A stretch of DNA of 64,000 nt from Branchiostoma floridae (GCF_000003815.2 NC_049983.1:10383519-10447518), one strand, 5' to 3'; positions 1-13,159 are shown, numbered from the stretch's first letter. Notes: a model not told the origin generated them from the letters alone. Made by a program: numbers and translations.

Positions 1-2200
1 TCATCCTTGAGTCGTCACCGTACGTGTTCCCTATTGGCGCAATCGCATGCAATACAATGGGAACAGATCATGTTAGAACTAACGTTAGGGTGTTTTTTTC
101 TACGTGTGTTTTACACATGATACTAGTATGTCGCTGTGGCTTATAGCATGCCCTCAGTCCCCGCCACGGCCAATGGAATGTTTGGAGAATATGTCAAAGC
201 TTTCAAGTTTGGTGAGATTCTTTTTTTCTACATGTTGGCCGGTTGTTTACTACCTTGCTCCTCTTTCCTAGCCCCCCCTTTTCCGCTATGGAATAACCCA
301 TGGTCGCTGGCCAATGAGCTGCCTAGTATTCATATTGCGTGATGCAGATGCAACGTAAACCAAGCTGATTACGAACACAGCAGTCATTTCGCTGCCAGGC
401 AGAGAGGAGACAACACGGCTCTGGGACCTGTCTCTGATGATTAATAACGACTGCCCCCACGCACTGCACTTCGGTAAGTAATCAGCTTCCAGTTCCACTT
501 CTGCATAGTCAAGAGGATCTTAGAATAATTGATCGTGTTCTTTGGTCAGAGCCAGGTATAGTTGGATTATGAACTTGATTTAATTGTTAGTTTTGGATTT
601 TTCAAATGTATAGGTAAATGCAATTGACCTGTCCTTTTTGGCATTCTTGTTGCAGGGGCTCATCATAAAGATGTCTAAGAAGTACAACTATAATACTTGC
701 AGTGAAAAGGAAACATCTCATCAACATGGACTTATTATTCTTTTCCTTATCACTTTTATTCTTCTTATTCTTATTCAAAAGCGAATCAACATATTCGAAT
801 ATTTTGAATATTTTGTTGGGCTTAATAAGTGTTCAGGTACAGGTTGATATGTGTGTGTCTCTCTGATCTCTCGATCTCAGCACAGGTCGGGCAAGAGAGA
901 TCCACACGAACTCCTACCGCCGCAAGGGACGTCGCTGATGGCTTACACTGGAAGACGAGCTGTATCACTGAAGGGAAGGACATCCGTGTGCAAATTGCTA
1001 CAAGGGCACTGAGGCTGGGTGCCATGCAAAACCAGAAACAATGTTGCCCGAAGGAGCAAGGCCATGAGAGGGAAATGCCAGACCGGCAGTAGAGCCGCAT
1101 GCAACCAAGCGATTGTGCTGCTATTGAAGGAAAAACTGACTGCAGTTAGAGAATTCATGGACTAACAAAAGTAACATATATGTGCTGTCTGCGTTATTTG
1201 ACTTTTACGATTACCTGTTGTCTATTCTATTATGTCATATTAAGGAATGTAAAAAAAATAATTCAATTGACCTAGACAACGACGGTCTAAAGGGTGGATA
1301 TACGAATGGTAGACATCCCAACCAAATGTATATGAAATCTTTATTGACACGACAAAAGTACAGCGACTTTCGTGAGGATTATAACAAGTACTTACAATAC
1401 AACTAAGCAGACGTATATGCATATTTACAGATATGAATAAGTCAACATATTATTTCTAGCATGTCATTTACATAATTCAAACGTTGCCTGCAAATTTCTT
1501 GAGTTACAAACAGACTTTTACCAATCTAACGTTTTCGGGAGTTTCTCAACGCTACAAATACACGTCCATGCAGCCGTTTACTTTTTGGGACTTTTTGGAA
1601 CTCGGAGTAATACATCAATGGGACCTTACAAGTATATTGTGCATACAAGCTGCAGCAGCCTTTCACTCCGTCACTTACAAGAAGATACAACACAACGTTT
1701 GCTAGATGTAATAATGTATTAATGTAGTGATGTATTATTGTACTATGATTGTTATTCTTAGACAGTTATTCGTTTGATGACGTAAACTGCAACAGACCGA
1801 GATGTACAAGTAACCAATGTTGAGTGATATGAGCGGAGTTGAGTAGATGTCTGTCAGGTAAAACAGAATACAAAGACGGAAGATTTCTACGGCAGTTCGG
1901 GAGAGCAGACATTTGTCTGGTACTGAGACAGAATGTGAAGACAAGAGAGTGTAAGGTAAGAGAGTTCAGTTCAGGAGAGACAATAGAGAACTTCAGTTAA
2001 GGCCTGAGTGAGATAGCATCATTATGAAGTCTGTTATAATGTTAAACGTATTCCGTGCCTAGCGTACGGAAATTCTTGTCTCTGCGTCATTTCTTTATCC
2101 TTCATGTGCTGATCTTCAAATTCCAGTCGGCAACTAAAGGAACCTGTATATATTTGTTACATGTCCAAGTTGGAGATGTTGTCGTAATTTTCCTAACTTT
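1..2200. other. intergenic DNA, no gene recognised
   Basis: I find no coding region that I can support here. Open frames are short, and one around 720-790 is only a pyrimidine-rich low-complexity stretch. An open frame at 829-1092 has no recognisable domain and no matching neighbour exon. The stretch may hold an exon of a gene lying to the left, but nothing in the sequence proves it. Confidence 0.4.
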
Positions 2201-2860
2201 ACAACATACTAACCCTTCATACTTGTGGCTCTTGCCGTCCTGCCGTTTCCGACAAGAGCACAAGATCATATTCCCTAACCATCTCATCCAATCCTTTCAT
2301 ACAACACACCAACCCATCATGCTTGTGGCTCTTGACGTCCTGCCGTTTCCGACAAGAGCACAAGGTCATATCATTTCCTAACCATCCCATCTAATCCCTT
2401 CATACAACACACTAACCTTTCATGCTTGTGGCTCTTGCCGTCCTGCCGTTTCCGACAAGAGCACAAGATCACATTTCCTAACCATCCCATCCAATTCCTT
2501 CATACAACACACTAACCTTTTATGCTTGTGGCTCTTGCCGTCCTGCCGTTTCCGACAAGAGCACAAGATCACATTTCCTAACCATCCCATCCAATTCCTT
2601 CATACAACACACCAACCCTTCATACTTGTGGCCCTTGCCGTCCTGCCGTTTCCGACAAGAGCACAAGATCACATTTCCTAACCATCCCATCCAATCCCTA
2701 CATACAACACACTAACAACATTTCCTAAAGATCCCATCCAATTCCTTCATACAACACACTAACCCTTCATGCTTGTTGCTCTTGCCGTCCTGCCGTTTCC
2801 GACAAGAGCACAAGATCACATTTCCTAGTCATCTTATCACATCACTTCATACAACACACT
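2201..2860. repeat. 100-bp minisatellite with an internal hairpin
   Basis: Units begin with ACAACACACTAAC at 2201, 2301, 2404, 2504, 2604, 2704, 2751 and 2851, a period close to 100 bp. The unit at 2704 is cut to about 47 bp and lacks the hairpin; the last one is partial. Each full unit contains CTTGTGGCTCTTG and, about 18 bp later, CAAGAGCACAAG, which can fold into a stem. The units are very similar, so the array is young or homogenised. Confidence 0.9.
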
Positions 2861-2869
2861 AATCCATCA

Positions 2870-5800
2870 AATCCAAATGGCGCCACCCTTCCCGTCATAC
2901 ACCTCAAAACAAAATGGCGGCGCCCATAAATGCAACGAAAAACAGAACAGGTTTTGCTATCGCAAACCTGTAACAACAAGTCTACTTGTTGGAGGCACAG
3001 GTGAAAACGTAATTCGCGTGTGGATGTCATCTATAAAATCAAGTCATTGTGGCTTAAGGCACAAAGAAAAATATTTTAACACTTTTGTTCAGTTTTTTTT
3101 TTTCAAGCATGTTTTGGATTGAATCTGATGAGCAGTATTACATAAGTATAGACAGAACTTTTCAAGAGAGTCACAATGGAAATTTAATTGTGATGGATGG
3201 CCATCTTTGAATAATGTAGGAATGTTTGATGTACATACACAATGCACACACAATTTGTTGAATGTCGGACGACTCGGACCATTACCAACTCGGCCCAGTC
3301 AACTCGGCCCATCTGCCGGGACAACTCGGACCATCGCCGGCGGTTTGGGACGTCAAAGCAAGGACGTCCTTGGTCAAAGTCACTAGAAGTTGTCTGACAA
3401 AAAGCCGCCGTCTCTATAAGTCTATTCAAAATCACGTTGATCGCCTTAGCGCCGGCGGTTTGGGACGTCAAAAACGTGGGTTTGGGTAGAAAAATCCGCC
3501 ATTGTTCGTAAGGTAAAAAGCAAATGAGCGGAAACAAACGTTGTGTTCTATTTTGTCCACACTACAAACACTAGTATATGAACAGTTTGTTGAGGGAAAT
3601 CATCTCAGTAAGCAGAACATTTCACAAAGACCAGGTAGATCTATATCTACGTATAAATGTATCTTTAAGCTTAAGTACAACTTGCGCCGGACACAGCCGG
3701 CCGACGTGACGTGACTACGCCCGCCGGCGAGTTCGTCGCTTNNNNNNNNNNNNNNNNNNNNNNNNNNNNNNNNNNNNNNNNNNNNNNNNNNNNNNNNNNN
3801 NNNNNNNNNNNNNNNNNNNNNNNNNNNNNNNNNNNNNNNNNCCTGGTACCAATCTAAAATGAGAAAAATCATCTTTTAAGTGGATCACAAACATGTCAAC
3901 ATCTCTGTCCTTTTGAATTCGATCACTGGACTAATGTACCAGAAAGTGTTAAATCAAAGACTGTCTTGACACAAATATTTGTCTATGAACGATTCCCTGC
4001 ACAAGGCACCAAAGAGGCGGGGTCTCGGTCTGCCATGCCCGGCTGGCATCCACATAAGGATGCTACGGCAGGCCATTGATTGACACGTATTTTGCAATGT
4101 TGTTATTACCCCGCCTCGGTCCGGTATGGATGTGTTGTTTCTTGAAATGTTGATGCATTGAACATGTTCTCTGTCAGTACCTATCTTGCAGCATACTTTG
4201 GATAACCAATCAAAAGTAAAACGTTGGTGGTGAACATTTTGAATTTGGTCCTTCTCACATTTTGTCATCCTTCTATACAAGTATTTACTACAGGAAATAT
4301 GTAGTAAGATGGGCACTGGCTGCAACATTGTTACATGATAGCTCAACAAATTTCATGATCACACATTGTCCATCAGATTGGAATAATTTGTCTGCATATA
4401 TAAAGTGTGTGTTTGTGTATGATTATACAAATATCTTTATACTCCACAACTTCCTCTGATGCTTTTTGTGTAAAGTTTGCTTAGGACATGCTACAATCTT
4501 GTACATCATTTAATTGTCCTAGATAATGCTCAAATCCATAAAGACTTTGAAGAACTAGATTTTGGAGATCAGTAGCCTGAGTTAATGTTCCGCCTTGCAG
4601 TGATCCGTTTCAGTCTATTTCCCCCCACTGGTAATTTGTGGGTTTGTCTGTAGTTTGCCAACCCATTATTTTGTAATGGAATGTTAAATGTGTGTTTGAT
4701 TTAAAAGTATTTCTGTGGGATATTTTGCATGTTTGCATGATGATGGCAACTCTGGGGATGAACTGCAGTGATGACAAGTATTTCTAGATATAAATAAATT
4801 AAATCTTTAAATACCTGAGAAAGAATTAAAGGTAGATTTATTATACTGCATAATTAAGTATCTTGTTGTGAAGTTAACAGAATCCCCATCATCACTGCTG
4901 TTCTTCNNNNNNNNNNNNNNNNNNNNNNNNNNNNNNNNNNNNNNNNNNNNNNNNNNNNNNNNNNNNNNNNNNNNNNNNNNNNNNNNNNNNNNNNNNNNNN
5001 NNNNNNAGTTTGGGGCTAGTCATGTTCGCTGATTTTTTGGGCCTGCTTAATCTATAGTACATGCAGGGTTAAGTGGTAGAAGGTTTGTTCTGTTTTAAAT
5101 TTGGTATCGTGTGTTGCATTTTGTCACTGCAAAAATATGATGAAATTGTTTTCCCCCTCTAAGCAACTGCTCATTGATTTTGGGGGTTGTTTGCTGGGTG
5201 TTTACTCTGACTACAACAGCTTTCTGAACTTTTTAAAGTTGCCAGCAGCTTGCCACTCTTATGAATGGGAATGACAAGGACATTTTGAATAGTAAATTTT
5301 GCTGTAAAATTTGGCTTAGGTACTTCAAGAAATTTAGGTTTTAGTTGGATGGATTGAATAAATATATCATACCACCCTGGAGACTAACTGTTGCTGCTGG
5401 ATGGGGGCTACCACTTATCATGTTGTCTATGGAACTACTGTAAAAACTTAATTGGTCAAATTATGCAAATAACCTTCCAGTGTCAAGTGTTATAGCACTC
5501 CAGAAATAAATCTTTAATGAATATCATTGCCACACGAAGGAGATTTAGCAGCTGCATTAGGTCAGTACATTGAAATAGGAAGATATCAGTACTGAATATA
5601 TTTATTAACTGCATTGACTGTTACCACCTATAAAGTATAAAAGCAATGGTTCCTGAACAGATTGATCTATACTTTCTAAATTCAGAGTGGTGCAAGTAAA
5701 ATTTGTCTGGTGCAGGTAATTTTCAATGTTACATGCAGGTATGCAGAAAAAAGTATATCAAGCCCTGACGGTGGATAGTAGAATTGGTTTCCTGTCCTTA

Positions 5801-7370
5801 ACCAGGGTTACTTATTTTGTACTGTGTGTGGCTATAGCGCTATTGCGAACTAAGAACTACTACGTACACTCCATTTTCTCCCTTCCGCAAAATTATATCT
5901 CCACCAACCAAAGTGTATAACACATGTCTGATGTATTTTATTGGTTTGAGAAATGACAGTCATGACCCTGTGAGTGACCTTGGGCCATGGCCATGTTTAC
6001 AGACAGACACCCTGATTTGTATGCATGGGTCAATGTTCCCACTCAAAACAAGGTCTCCCTCCAGTTGGCAGTTTGATTTGTTTGGGGGCTATTCAGGGGG
6101 AAATGTATGCTGTGTAAAAGTGACCAGGCTTTTATGGTTGGGTTTACGGAAAAGGCTGAGCTGTCTACCTAGGCTGTCTACCTGGGAGATTGGTACAAAA
6201 GCTGTTTGATTTTGTTTTTTGACATTTTGTCGATACTGTTTTCTTTTTGTCACGCAACGATTTGTTCCAGTATGTAGTCTATATTTAGAATAGTCCATGC
6301 AATCGAAATATTCTTGGCTTTTAGATTTTTTGCTTTTATATGTTCCTTTGGGAGCTGTTAAATGTACAGAATAATCCCAATATAGGAAAAGATCATCAGG
6401 ATGTAGATTATATTAATGGTTGTCAGCTTCTTCTTCTATATAGAAAACGATATATATATATAGTTCCCCATTAACACTCCGCTGCGCGCTATTGTTCAGA
6501 CCCGCGGGGCCCATTGTTTCCGCCCTCCGGCGGCGCGTCTTTGATGACCATCATGGCCACGGGGTTTCCCGCCATTTCTGATGAGCCCTGACGTGTCAGC
6601 CAATCAGATGAGCCCAGCCATGACGTCATGCGCCGAGATCAATGAAACATATTCACTACTTCATGTATCAANNNNNNNNNNNNNNNNNNNNNNNNNNNNN
6701 NNNNNNNNNNNNNNNNNNNNNNNNNNNNNNNNNNNNNNNNNNNNNNNNNNNNNNNNNNNNNNNNNNNNNNNGCCCGCAAGACAGACTTTTTTTCACGATA
6801 GTAGAGGACTGGGTGTGCCAAATAAGTATTTGTTGTTGCTGTTCGCGATCAATTTTTGCTGTTCGTGATGCATGAATTTTGTACTCTGACTGAGGGCTCC
6901 GTGGATGTTCATGGCAATGATGGGAAGCAAGATAATATTCCCGGGGAAATTTATTTTGTTGGTATTGAGGGAATTTTCACCTCACGAGGAATGCACTTTT
7001 TTTACTCAGTTACATGATGACTAGATTTTACAGACTTGAAAATAAAGTTCCATAGCGTTTCTCAAGCTTCTTACAAATAGCTCCAAAGTTTCTTTGCCGA
7101 GGCTAAGTCGACCCAGCGTTCTCCTACACCGTGTGACTAATACTGTTGTTACACACATTTCCATGGCCAACTCTGTTCCCACTTGCCTCCTGCAAAGTAT
7201 TGTCACTATTGATATCTGTTTCTTTAGTAAAATATTAGCGCTGTATCTAATGAAAACTAGAAAAGCAACATTTTAAAAAAAAATGCTGGATGTGGGCGAA
7301 GGGAAAAGAAAGCAAAAATCGCAAGAAAAGAAGCAACAAGAAAGGCGACATTTTCGCGAAAATACAGCAA
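2870..7370. other. intergenic DNA with three 100-N gaps
   Basis: No gene is recognised. Gaps lie at 3742-3841, 4907-5006 and 6672-6771. A 20-bp piece, GCCGGCGGTTTGGGACGTCA, occurs twice (about 3337 and 3451), within a stretch of short AACTCGG repeats. The flanks of the gaps at 3742 and 6672 are unusually GC-rich, which may be why assembly broke there. Confidence 0.4.
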
Positions 7371-7379
7371 AAAAAAAAA

Positions 7380-7465
7380 AATGCAAAATTTTATAAATCC
7401 ACGGATTCGATCCCGGAGCGTTGGTTTCCCACGCGTGAATAATACCACTGAGCCAGTGGTACAAC
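7380..7465 (-). mobile_element. tRNA-like head of a SINE (candidate)
   Basis: On the minus strand TGGCTCAGTGG (7445-7455) fits the RNA polymerase III A box, and GGATCGAATCC (7403-7413) fits the B box, about 31 bp apart as in tRNA genes. The T-stem does not pair well and the acceptor stem is not convincing, so this is not a working tRNA gene. An A-rich tract follows on the 3' side. A tRNA-derived SINE fragment is the simplest reading. Confidence 0.4.
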
Positions 7466-7730
7466 ATGTTCCAGATGCACGTTTCAAGAAATATAACCGC
7501 CGTTACAAATGTATTGCGTAGCTTGAATACGTCCGTTCACCGATGAATTTGCAAGATTCCAAGGTCCAATTTTCTGAAGATAATGTTTTTGTATGGAAAT
7601 TTATCGATCTCGTTCATTCCGTGGCGGGCAACTTCTTCCTTGAGCGTCTGATCGGTCGAACGCATGGCTGATTTACTGTCGCATGACGTCTCACTGGCTG
7701 CTATTGTCACACTGCATGCCGAATGCCATT

Positions 7731-7995
7731 TTGTGTTCTGTGCGTTGATTGGTTCACCTCTCACGTACACCCAGACAGTCCGCGACTAATATTCCAATCA
7801 AAAAGCTGCTAACGCGGAGTATATGTTTACAGCTTCCATTTTTCTGAGTTCTGATTGGCTGTTATCAAACTTGATGCCGATTGTGTTCTGTGCGTTGATA
7901 GATTCACCTCTGACTCACAACCGAGAAAGTGCGACTCTAAGCCAATCAAAAAGCTTGAAACGTGGAGTACATATTTACAGCTTCCATTTTTCCTG
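7731..7995. repeat. imperfect tandem duplication, about 150-bp unit
   Basis: The string TGTGTTCTGTGCGTTGAT occurs near 7733 and again near 7882. In both copies it is followed by TTCACCTCT, then CCAATCAAAAAGCT, then ACAGCTTCCATTTTTC. The two copies differ by several substitutions and small indels. No coding role is visible. Confidence 0.75.
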
Positions 7996-8526
7996 TTTTC
8001 CGGGTGGAATATGCAAATATCTGAGGAAAAACTAAATGTGGCTTCGCCCACATAATCATCCTCAAAATCGCTGAAATCCCGACCCCAAATCGACGTTTCC
8101 TGGACGAGTGATGTTGAAACTGATCGTAAACACGCTAGCCTGGCACGATGCAGATTGGGGTAATTAGCACTTCGATATGATTCATGCGTGCGGCAAAGAT
8201 GGGAACAATAGGAACTCTCTCCTTTGTTTTTTTTAACCTCCTTGTCTGCAGCAAGTTAAAATATTTTACCATAATATGTATATCTACCATATATATAATA
8301 TGCCTTCTCAATAAGGAACAGCCACTAAAATCCACTTGTATAAAGACTGGCGCCGAGATCTTACTCGAATGTAGCGCGCGGGCTGCCTGCCGTCTTCCTC
8401 TCTCTGGCTAGCAAATTTTTTTCTTTNNNNNNNNNNNNNNNNNNNNNNNNNNNNNNNNNNNNNNNNNNNNNNNNNNNNNNNNNNNNNNNNNNNNNNNNNN
8501 NNNNNNNNNNNNNNNNNNNNNNNNNN

Positions 8527-9210
8527 GGTAGGGGGGGTGTTTTCAAAACGCGATTGTAGCTCCAGGTTTAAAGTCCCGCCCGGAAAATCTTGGTAGGTTA
8601 GAAAAGGTCCCTTAATAAGGAACCGAAAGAGAAAACCCGCAAAATGTTGGAATACTTCCTTCTGGAAATTTTCTGGAGAATAGGGCCTCTGTTTAGGCGC
8701 ACCCGCTAGCACTTTTTCTGGAAACTCCCCCTGTCACGGCACCGGTTAGGGGGTGACTTCAGAACGCGATTGTAGCTCAGGCTTTAAGTTCCGGCCTGGT
8801 AAACTTGGTATGGTTGGAATGGTCTTTTAGTATGGAATCGAAAGATGAAAACCGCAAAATCTTCGGATACTTTCTTCTCGAGATATTCTTGAGTATATGG
8901 GCTCTGTTTAGGCGCAACCGCTAGCACTTTTTCTTGAAACTCCGCCTGTCACGGCACCGGGTAGGGGGTGACTTCAGAACGCGATTGTAGCTCAGGCTTT
9001 AAGTTCCGGGCTGGTAAACTTGGTATGGTTGGAAAGGTCCCTTAGTAAGAAATCGAAAGATGAAAACCGCAAAATGTTCGGATACTTCCTTCTCGAGATA
9101 TTCTTAAGTATATGGGCTCTGTTTAGGCGCAACCGCTAGCACTTTTTCTTGAAACTCCGCCTGTCACGGCACCGGGTAGGGGGGTGACTTCAGAACGCGA
9201 TTGTAGCTCA
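8527..9210. repeat. tandem array, about 215-bp unit
   Basis: Three full units and the start of a fourth begin at GGTAGGGGG or GGTTAGGGGG near 8527, 8744, 8960 and 9175. Shared landmarks are GACTTCAGAACGCGATTGTA, TTTAGGCGCAACCGCTAGC and CTGTCACGGCACC. The array abuts a 100-N gap (8427-8526), so its true copy number is unknown. Confidence 0.85.
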
Positions 9211-9224
9211 CTTATTAAACTTTA

Positions 9225-9600
9225 ACTTCAAGTCAACCTGGTGACAAATAGTCGCTGTGATGTGCCCGTAAAAACACCGAGAGGTGTCCAACCGCCCCCC
9301 CCCCTTCCCCTTCCCCTTCCCCGACAGTTTACAAGGACAAATTTGTGGCTTCAGATGTCGGCTTCAATTGTTAAGCGTAAGAGGCTATCAGAAAATCTGG
9401 TGCATTTTTTTCAGTTCCGTTTACAAATGTCAAGATATATGATGTTTAGAATGTACCTGAGTGCAGTACAGTAGAAACGTTGCGAAAAACAGTATGAGTG
9501 CTGGACCCAACCACTTGCGTGATGGTCCGCCATCAAACCATTTCCTCCAGTCGTTCGCCATGTTCACCTGTACATGTTGGGAGAGAAAGGGATATAACCT
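9225..9600. repeat. segmental duplicate of 15934-16300
   Basis: This block matches the first-exon region of the NXPE gene: both copies contain GGTGACAAATAGTC, CCCGTAAAAACACCGAGAGG, GCATTTTTTTCAGTT and the exon itself. Similarity covers roughly 370 bp. It implies a tandem duplication that included the NXPE promoter and exon 1. Confidence 0.8.
9457..9561 (-). pseudogene. orphan duplicate of NXPE exon 1
   Basis: A 105-nt exon, the same length as exon 1 of the NXPE gene at 16171-16275. It encodes a start of the type MANDWRKWFDGGPSRKW followed by a hydrophobic segment ending LLYCTQ, against MANYWRKWFVGGPTRRW and LLYFTQ in the complete gene. The reading frame is intact and the donor CAG|GTACATT is kept. 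No lumenal or PC-esterase exons follow it on the minus strand within 1-9456. It is therefore a relic, or the first exon of a paralogue whose remaining exons are lost, unassembled or further left. A distal alternative first exon cannot apply, since the complete gene lies upstream of it on this strand. Confidence 0.7.
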
Positions 9601-9857
9601 CTAAACTATAAGTTACACTGTTACACTGTAGGCACTTAGTTCGAACGCGCGTTCTACGTGGCATAGAATAAGCGCCTTTGAATGCCCGACCTAGGTAAGT
9701 TATCTCGATCGTTTGAAGACTTTATAGAATTTTTTTGGTTGTCCAAATGTAATGCAACACCTAGACGGAATGTTGTAGAGTATGTCTATAATTTCGGATT
9801 TTTTCGCAAGTGTTTTTTTTTTCTTTCGAAAACCGCCCGGAGCACTAAATGATCGAC

Positions 9858-10350
9858 ACAATGATATCACATTATTTCATCAATGAACAATCTTTGTGCT
9901 CTTAATAGTGAAATACATTGTAATGTGATAGAGGAGTGTTTTATATCGCATAGAGCGGTTTCCTCACATTTTTTGCCAAACCTTTTTTATTCGCTCGCTC
10001 GCATGACTTTTGGAGTTCCCAGAGGATGCCATCTATATAATCACATCAACATGGCCATACTAGAGGTGCTATCACATTTTTTCACTAATAGGCACAATCT
10101 TTGTACGCTTACTAGTGAAATAATGTGATAAAGGGGTGCTATTACACCTTTTCACTAATAAACACAATCTTTGTACAATAAAAGATAATGTCTATTTAGA
10201 ATGCGATAGCACCCCTCTATCACATTTTTTCACTGGTAAGAGTACAAAGATGGTCTATATTAGTGAAATAATGTTAAAGTACCCCTCTATCACATTATTT
10301 CACTCGTAATAGGATTCTAAGATGGTGTCTATTAGTGATAGAAAGTGCTT
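9858..10350. repeat. cluster of palindromic foldback units
   Basis: Forward copies of ATCACATTATTTCACT and inverted copies of AGTGAAATAATGTGAT alternate at about 60-bp spacing, joined by pieces of ACAATCTTTGTACTC. Individual units can fold on themselves. A single related half-unit lies at 16388-16430, downstream of the duplicated NXPE exon-1 block, so part of the cluster may have been copied with that block. Confidence 0.7.
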
Positions 10351-10909
10351 GGACATTAGAAATTCTACTCAAGACTGTACATATAGTCTCATCCTGCATT
10401 GCATAGTCTGTTAAATGCTATTATGTACTACCCAGTGCCTTTTGTAGAGTAGAGGCTACGGCATAGCTGTACTACGGCGTCTATGACTTACCTGGTCAAT
10501 CGAAACCTCACACTGACAGCTAGGTACATGTACCCCCCCCCCCTCTCAAAATTTACTGAATCAAGAACAAGATTTTAGTAAGTTTCCAACGTACCACCAT
10601 TTTGAAAACCAGACAAAATCCCCGGGGATGTTTATTTTGTCGTTTTATGTACAACTAGGCAGCAACATCAGTACATCTTTCTAAAATGAGTAATAATCTT
10701 TATGTAACCCTTTTCACAGCAAACACTTTTCACAGCAACAGAAGACAGCTCCATTCACTCACCTAGAATCTGTTCTGAAATATGTTTCCACCGGTGAGAC
10801 AAAATTGGTGACAACAATAGAGTTCTTCAAGCCTGCAGTGCCAACCCGTGTTACACCAAAGACGTCGTCCTTTCTATAAAACGTCATTGGTTACTGTTTA
10901 TAACGCTGT

Positions 10910-11085
10910 TTTACGACGTAGCTGGGTTGGACCGTACTTCAGGCAACTACGCCGTGCCCTGTCAAACTGAGTTGGTTGAAGCACATCGTAGTTGAGTTTT
11001 GATCGGTAGCTGCCAGGGTACGGTTTTCTCACTCCGGTCAAAACTCAACTATGACGTATATGGTTTTCTACTAAAGTCAAAACTT
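10910..11085. repeat. foldback repeat, CGTAGTTGAGTTTTGA family
   Basis: Contains CATCGTAGTTGAGTTTTGAT and, about 45 bp later, the near-complement GGTCAAAACTCAACTATGACG, so it can form a stem-loop. The outer parts share GACCGTACTTCAGGCAACTA with related copies near 16540-16710 and 18827-19010. Non-coding; a MITE-like element is likely. Confidence 0.6.
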
Positions 11086-13159
11086 GTCTAACCAGTTAAC
11101 CTCAGTCTCTTCACGTGACTTGAGGCAACATTGTCAAAGGTCATCCGCTGACATGAGAAAAGTAGATGTTTAATGTGCAAATCAGGATCAAACCTGCATA
11201 ATGAAGTTATATAAACGCGCGATATACGTCACCCCTTTCCGGTACATTGTCACGTCAATGTCCGTTTGCCCCTTTCCTTTTCAATATATAGTGTTTTTTT
11301 AAACAGAGGAAATGCGTCCAAATATCTTGACTGGCCGAACATGCAGGGGGACATCGACAGAGTGACACAAGACGTTACATAGACAATATTGCACAGTTGA
11401 GTTCACTATTATCATAAAATCGTTCTATTGCAAAATCATTTCAATTATGTAAGGAAGTCACAGCATTCAGTCTTATCTTTCCATTATTTATCTGAATCTT
11501 GAAGAGGGAGAGCATTCCGTTATATAAATTACATTTCACAGGAGGAGCTAAAAGGTACAGTACTTAGCCTGTCTGCCTCCCAGTTCGGAGCGTTCCATAG
11601 CGTAGGACGACAAAATGTCCCTGAAGAGATCCTTTGGTGGTTTTGCCCTAACTGTCCTGAAAAGCGTCCTGAGTCTATTCTTGTTGTCTGGGGTGATAAG
11701 TCCCCTTGACCCTACCTAAAAAAAGGTGACAAATACCTGCACTTCTTAGTCTGACACGAGGGAGGCAAGTAATGCAACTAATGTGTCATATAAGACATGT
11801 TTCTGTTTCTGTTAACATTGTGAGATATGTGTATGATACTTATATTATCCATATAGTGTGTTTTCACAAAAAGTCAACTGAGGGTGTTTTGAACAGACAG
11901 CTCACATGGATTGTGCTTTTGTCCGATTATTTGTATATTAGGAGGAATCTTTTCCCAGCTCTGCCTAACACTACTAGATGCAGTGTACAGAGGGTCTATT
12001 TTACTGAATAAAAGGAGTTGACTTGAACGCTTTAGTACCTCATGTGTTGAAGTGACTTTTGTTTAAATATCAAACACTACTTGAAATAGTTCTTTTAACT
12101 GTAATAGTTGGTGTAGCCTGGGTGCCATCCGAGTTAGTTAACCAGGCTTCCCAGACTCTAGTATTTTTCGGCTAGTAAACAATCTTGGGTGGAACCTTGG
12201 CTTAAATTTGGACTAGAAGTGAAAAAAAAAACAGGTTTTTGACATGCGAAAACGTGAGAACAAGACTTGGGAGACCTCATATCCCGATGGAATAGTCTGA
12301 TTATGTAAAGGACTTCCACATTTGCATTATCTATGCTTAGTTATGTACACCTGTAAATAACCTACGCTGGTCATTGTCCAAGCATTTACCACATCGATGA
12401 ATTATGGCACTTTTGCATTAATTATGTTTAATTAATTATGTTACATACATGTAATTGTTCTACCTGCCACAAACTACATATATTGCATGTATTGAGTTCT
12501 ATTAAGGAAGCAGTGCAAATACAGATTTTCCTCAGTAAATATGCAAATCAAGTGTAAGTTTGCATAATTTACACCTCATGATGTGCATCTCTGTCTAAGC
12601 TACCTATAGATACCAGATACCGTGTAAATTGCTCACGACAAAATTTCAGACACATAAACACACCCAAAACTATATCTCCATTTTTCATGGAGGTAAAAAG
12701 GTTTGTAAGTAACAAAGGAGCAGAAATCTACAATTCTGTGTAAAAGTAGTTAAAACACTCATAACACCATCAAGGATAAATCCACCAAACAGTAGAGAAA
12801 AGTTAAATTTGTTTCAGATGCCAATTCCACACTGAACGTATATGTGCAACACTAGACGTAAACCAATACGGGCATATAGCGAAACAAAGCTGCAATGCAA
12901 ATGGCAAGAAAACTTTGACATTATTAGTATGTAAAAAGCGCCACCTGACGGTTGTAAGACGAACGGAAAGCCTGCTGGGACTCAACGTAAGATAACCTTA
13001 CGCAGCTGAAATGAACATCGAAGTAGATAATTAACAAAATCAAGTAAACTCGAGGACACATGCTCTGCGCATGTCATACACCACATCGCTATGTACAACT
13101 CTCATCCTGCAAGCGATCGTGTACCCTGGGGGCCAGCCGGGATCGGGCAGCTAGGACAG

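Noticed and set aside
829-1092. 87-codon open frame as an exon
   Set aside because: No domain, no convincing splice partner and overlapping frames on the other strand of similar length.
2201-2860. Possible CRISPR-like array
   Set aside because: Regular 100-bp units with no unique spacers, in a eukaryotic context; it is a minisatellite.
7380-7465. Functional tRNA gene on the minus strand
   Set aside because: Boxes A and B are present, but T-stem and acceptor stem do not pair; treated as a SINE head.
11614-11718. 34-codon frame with a signal-peptide-like start (MSLKRSFGGF)
   Set aside because: Ends at a stop with no usable donor; no similar exon elsewhere in the window.
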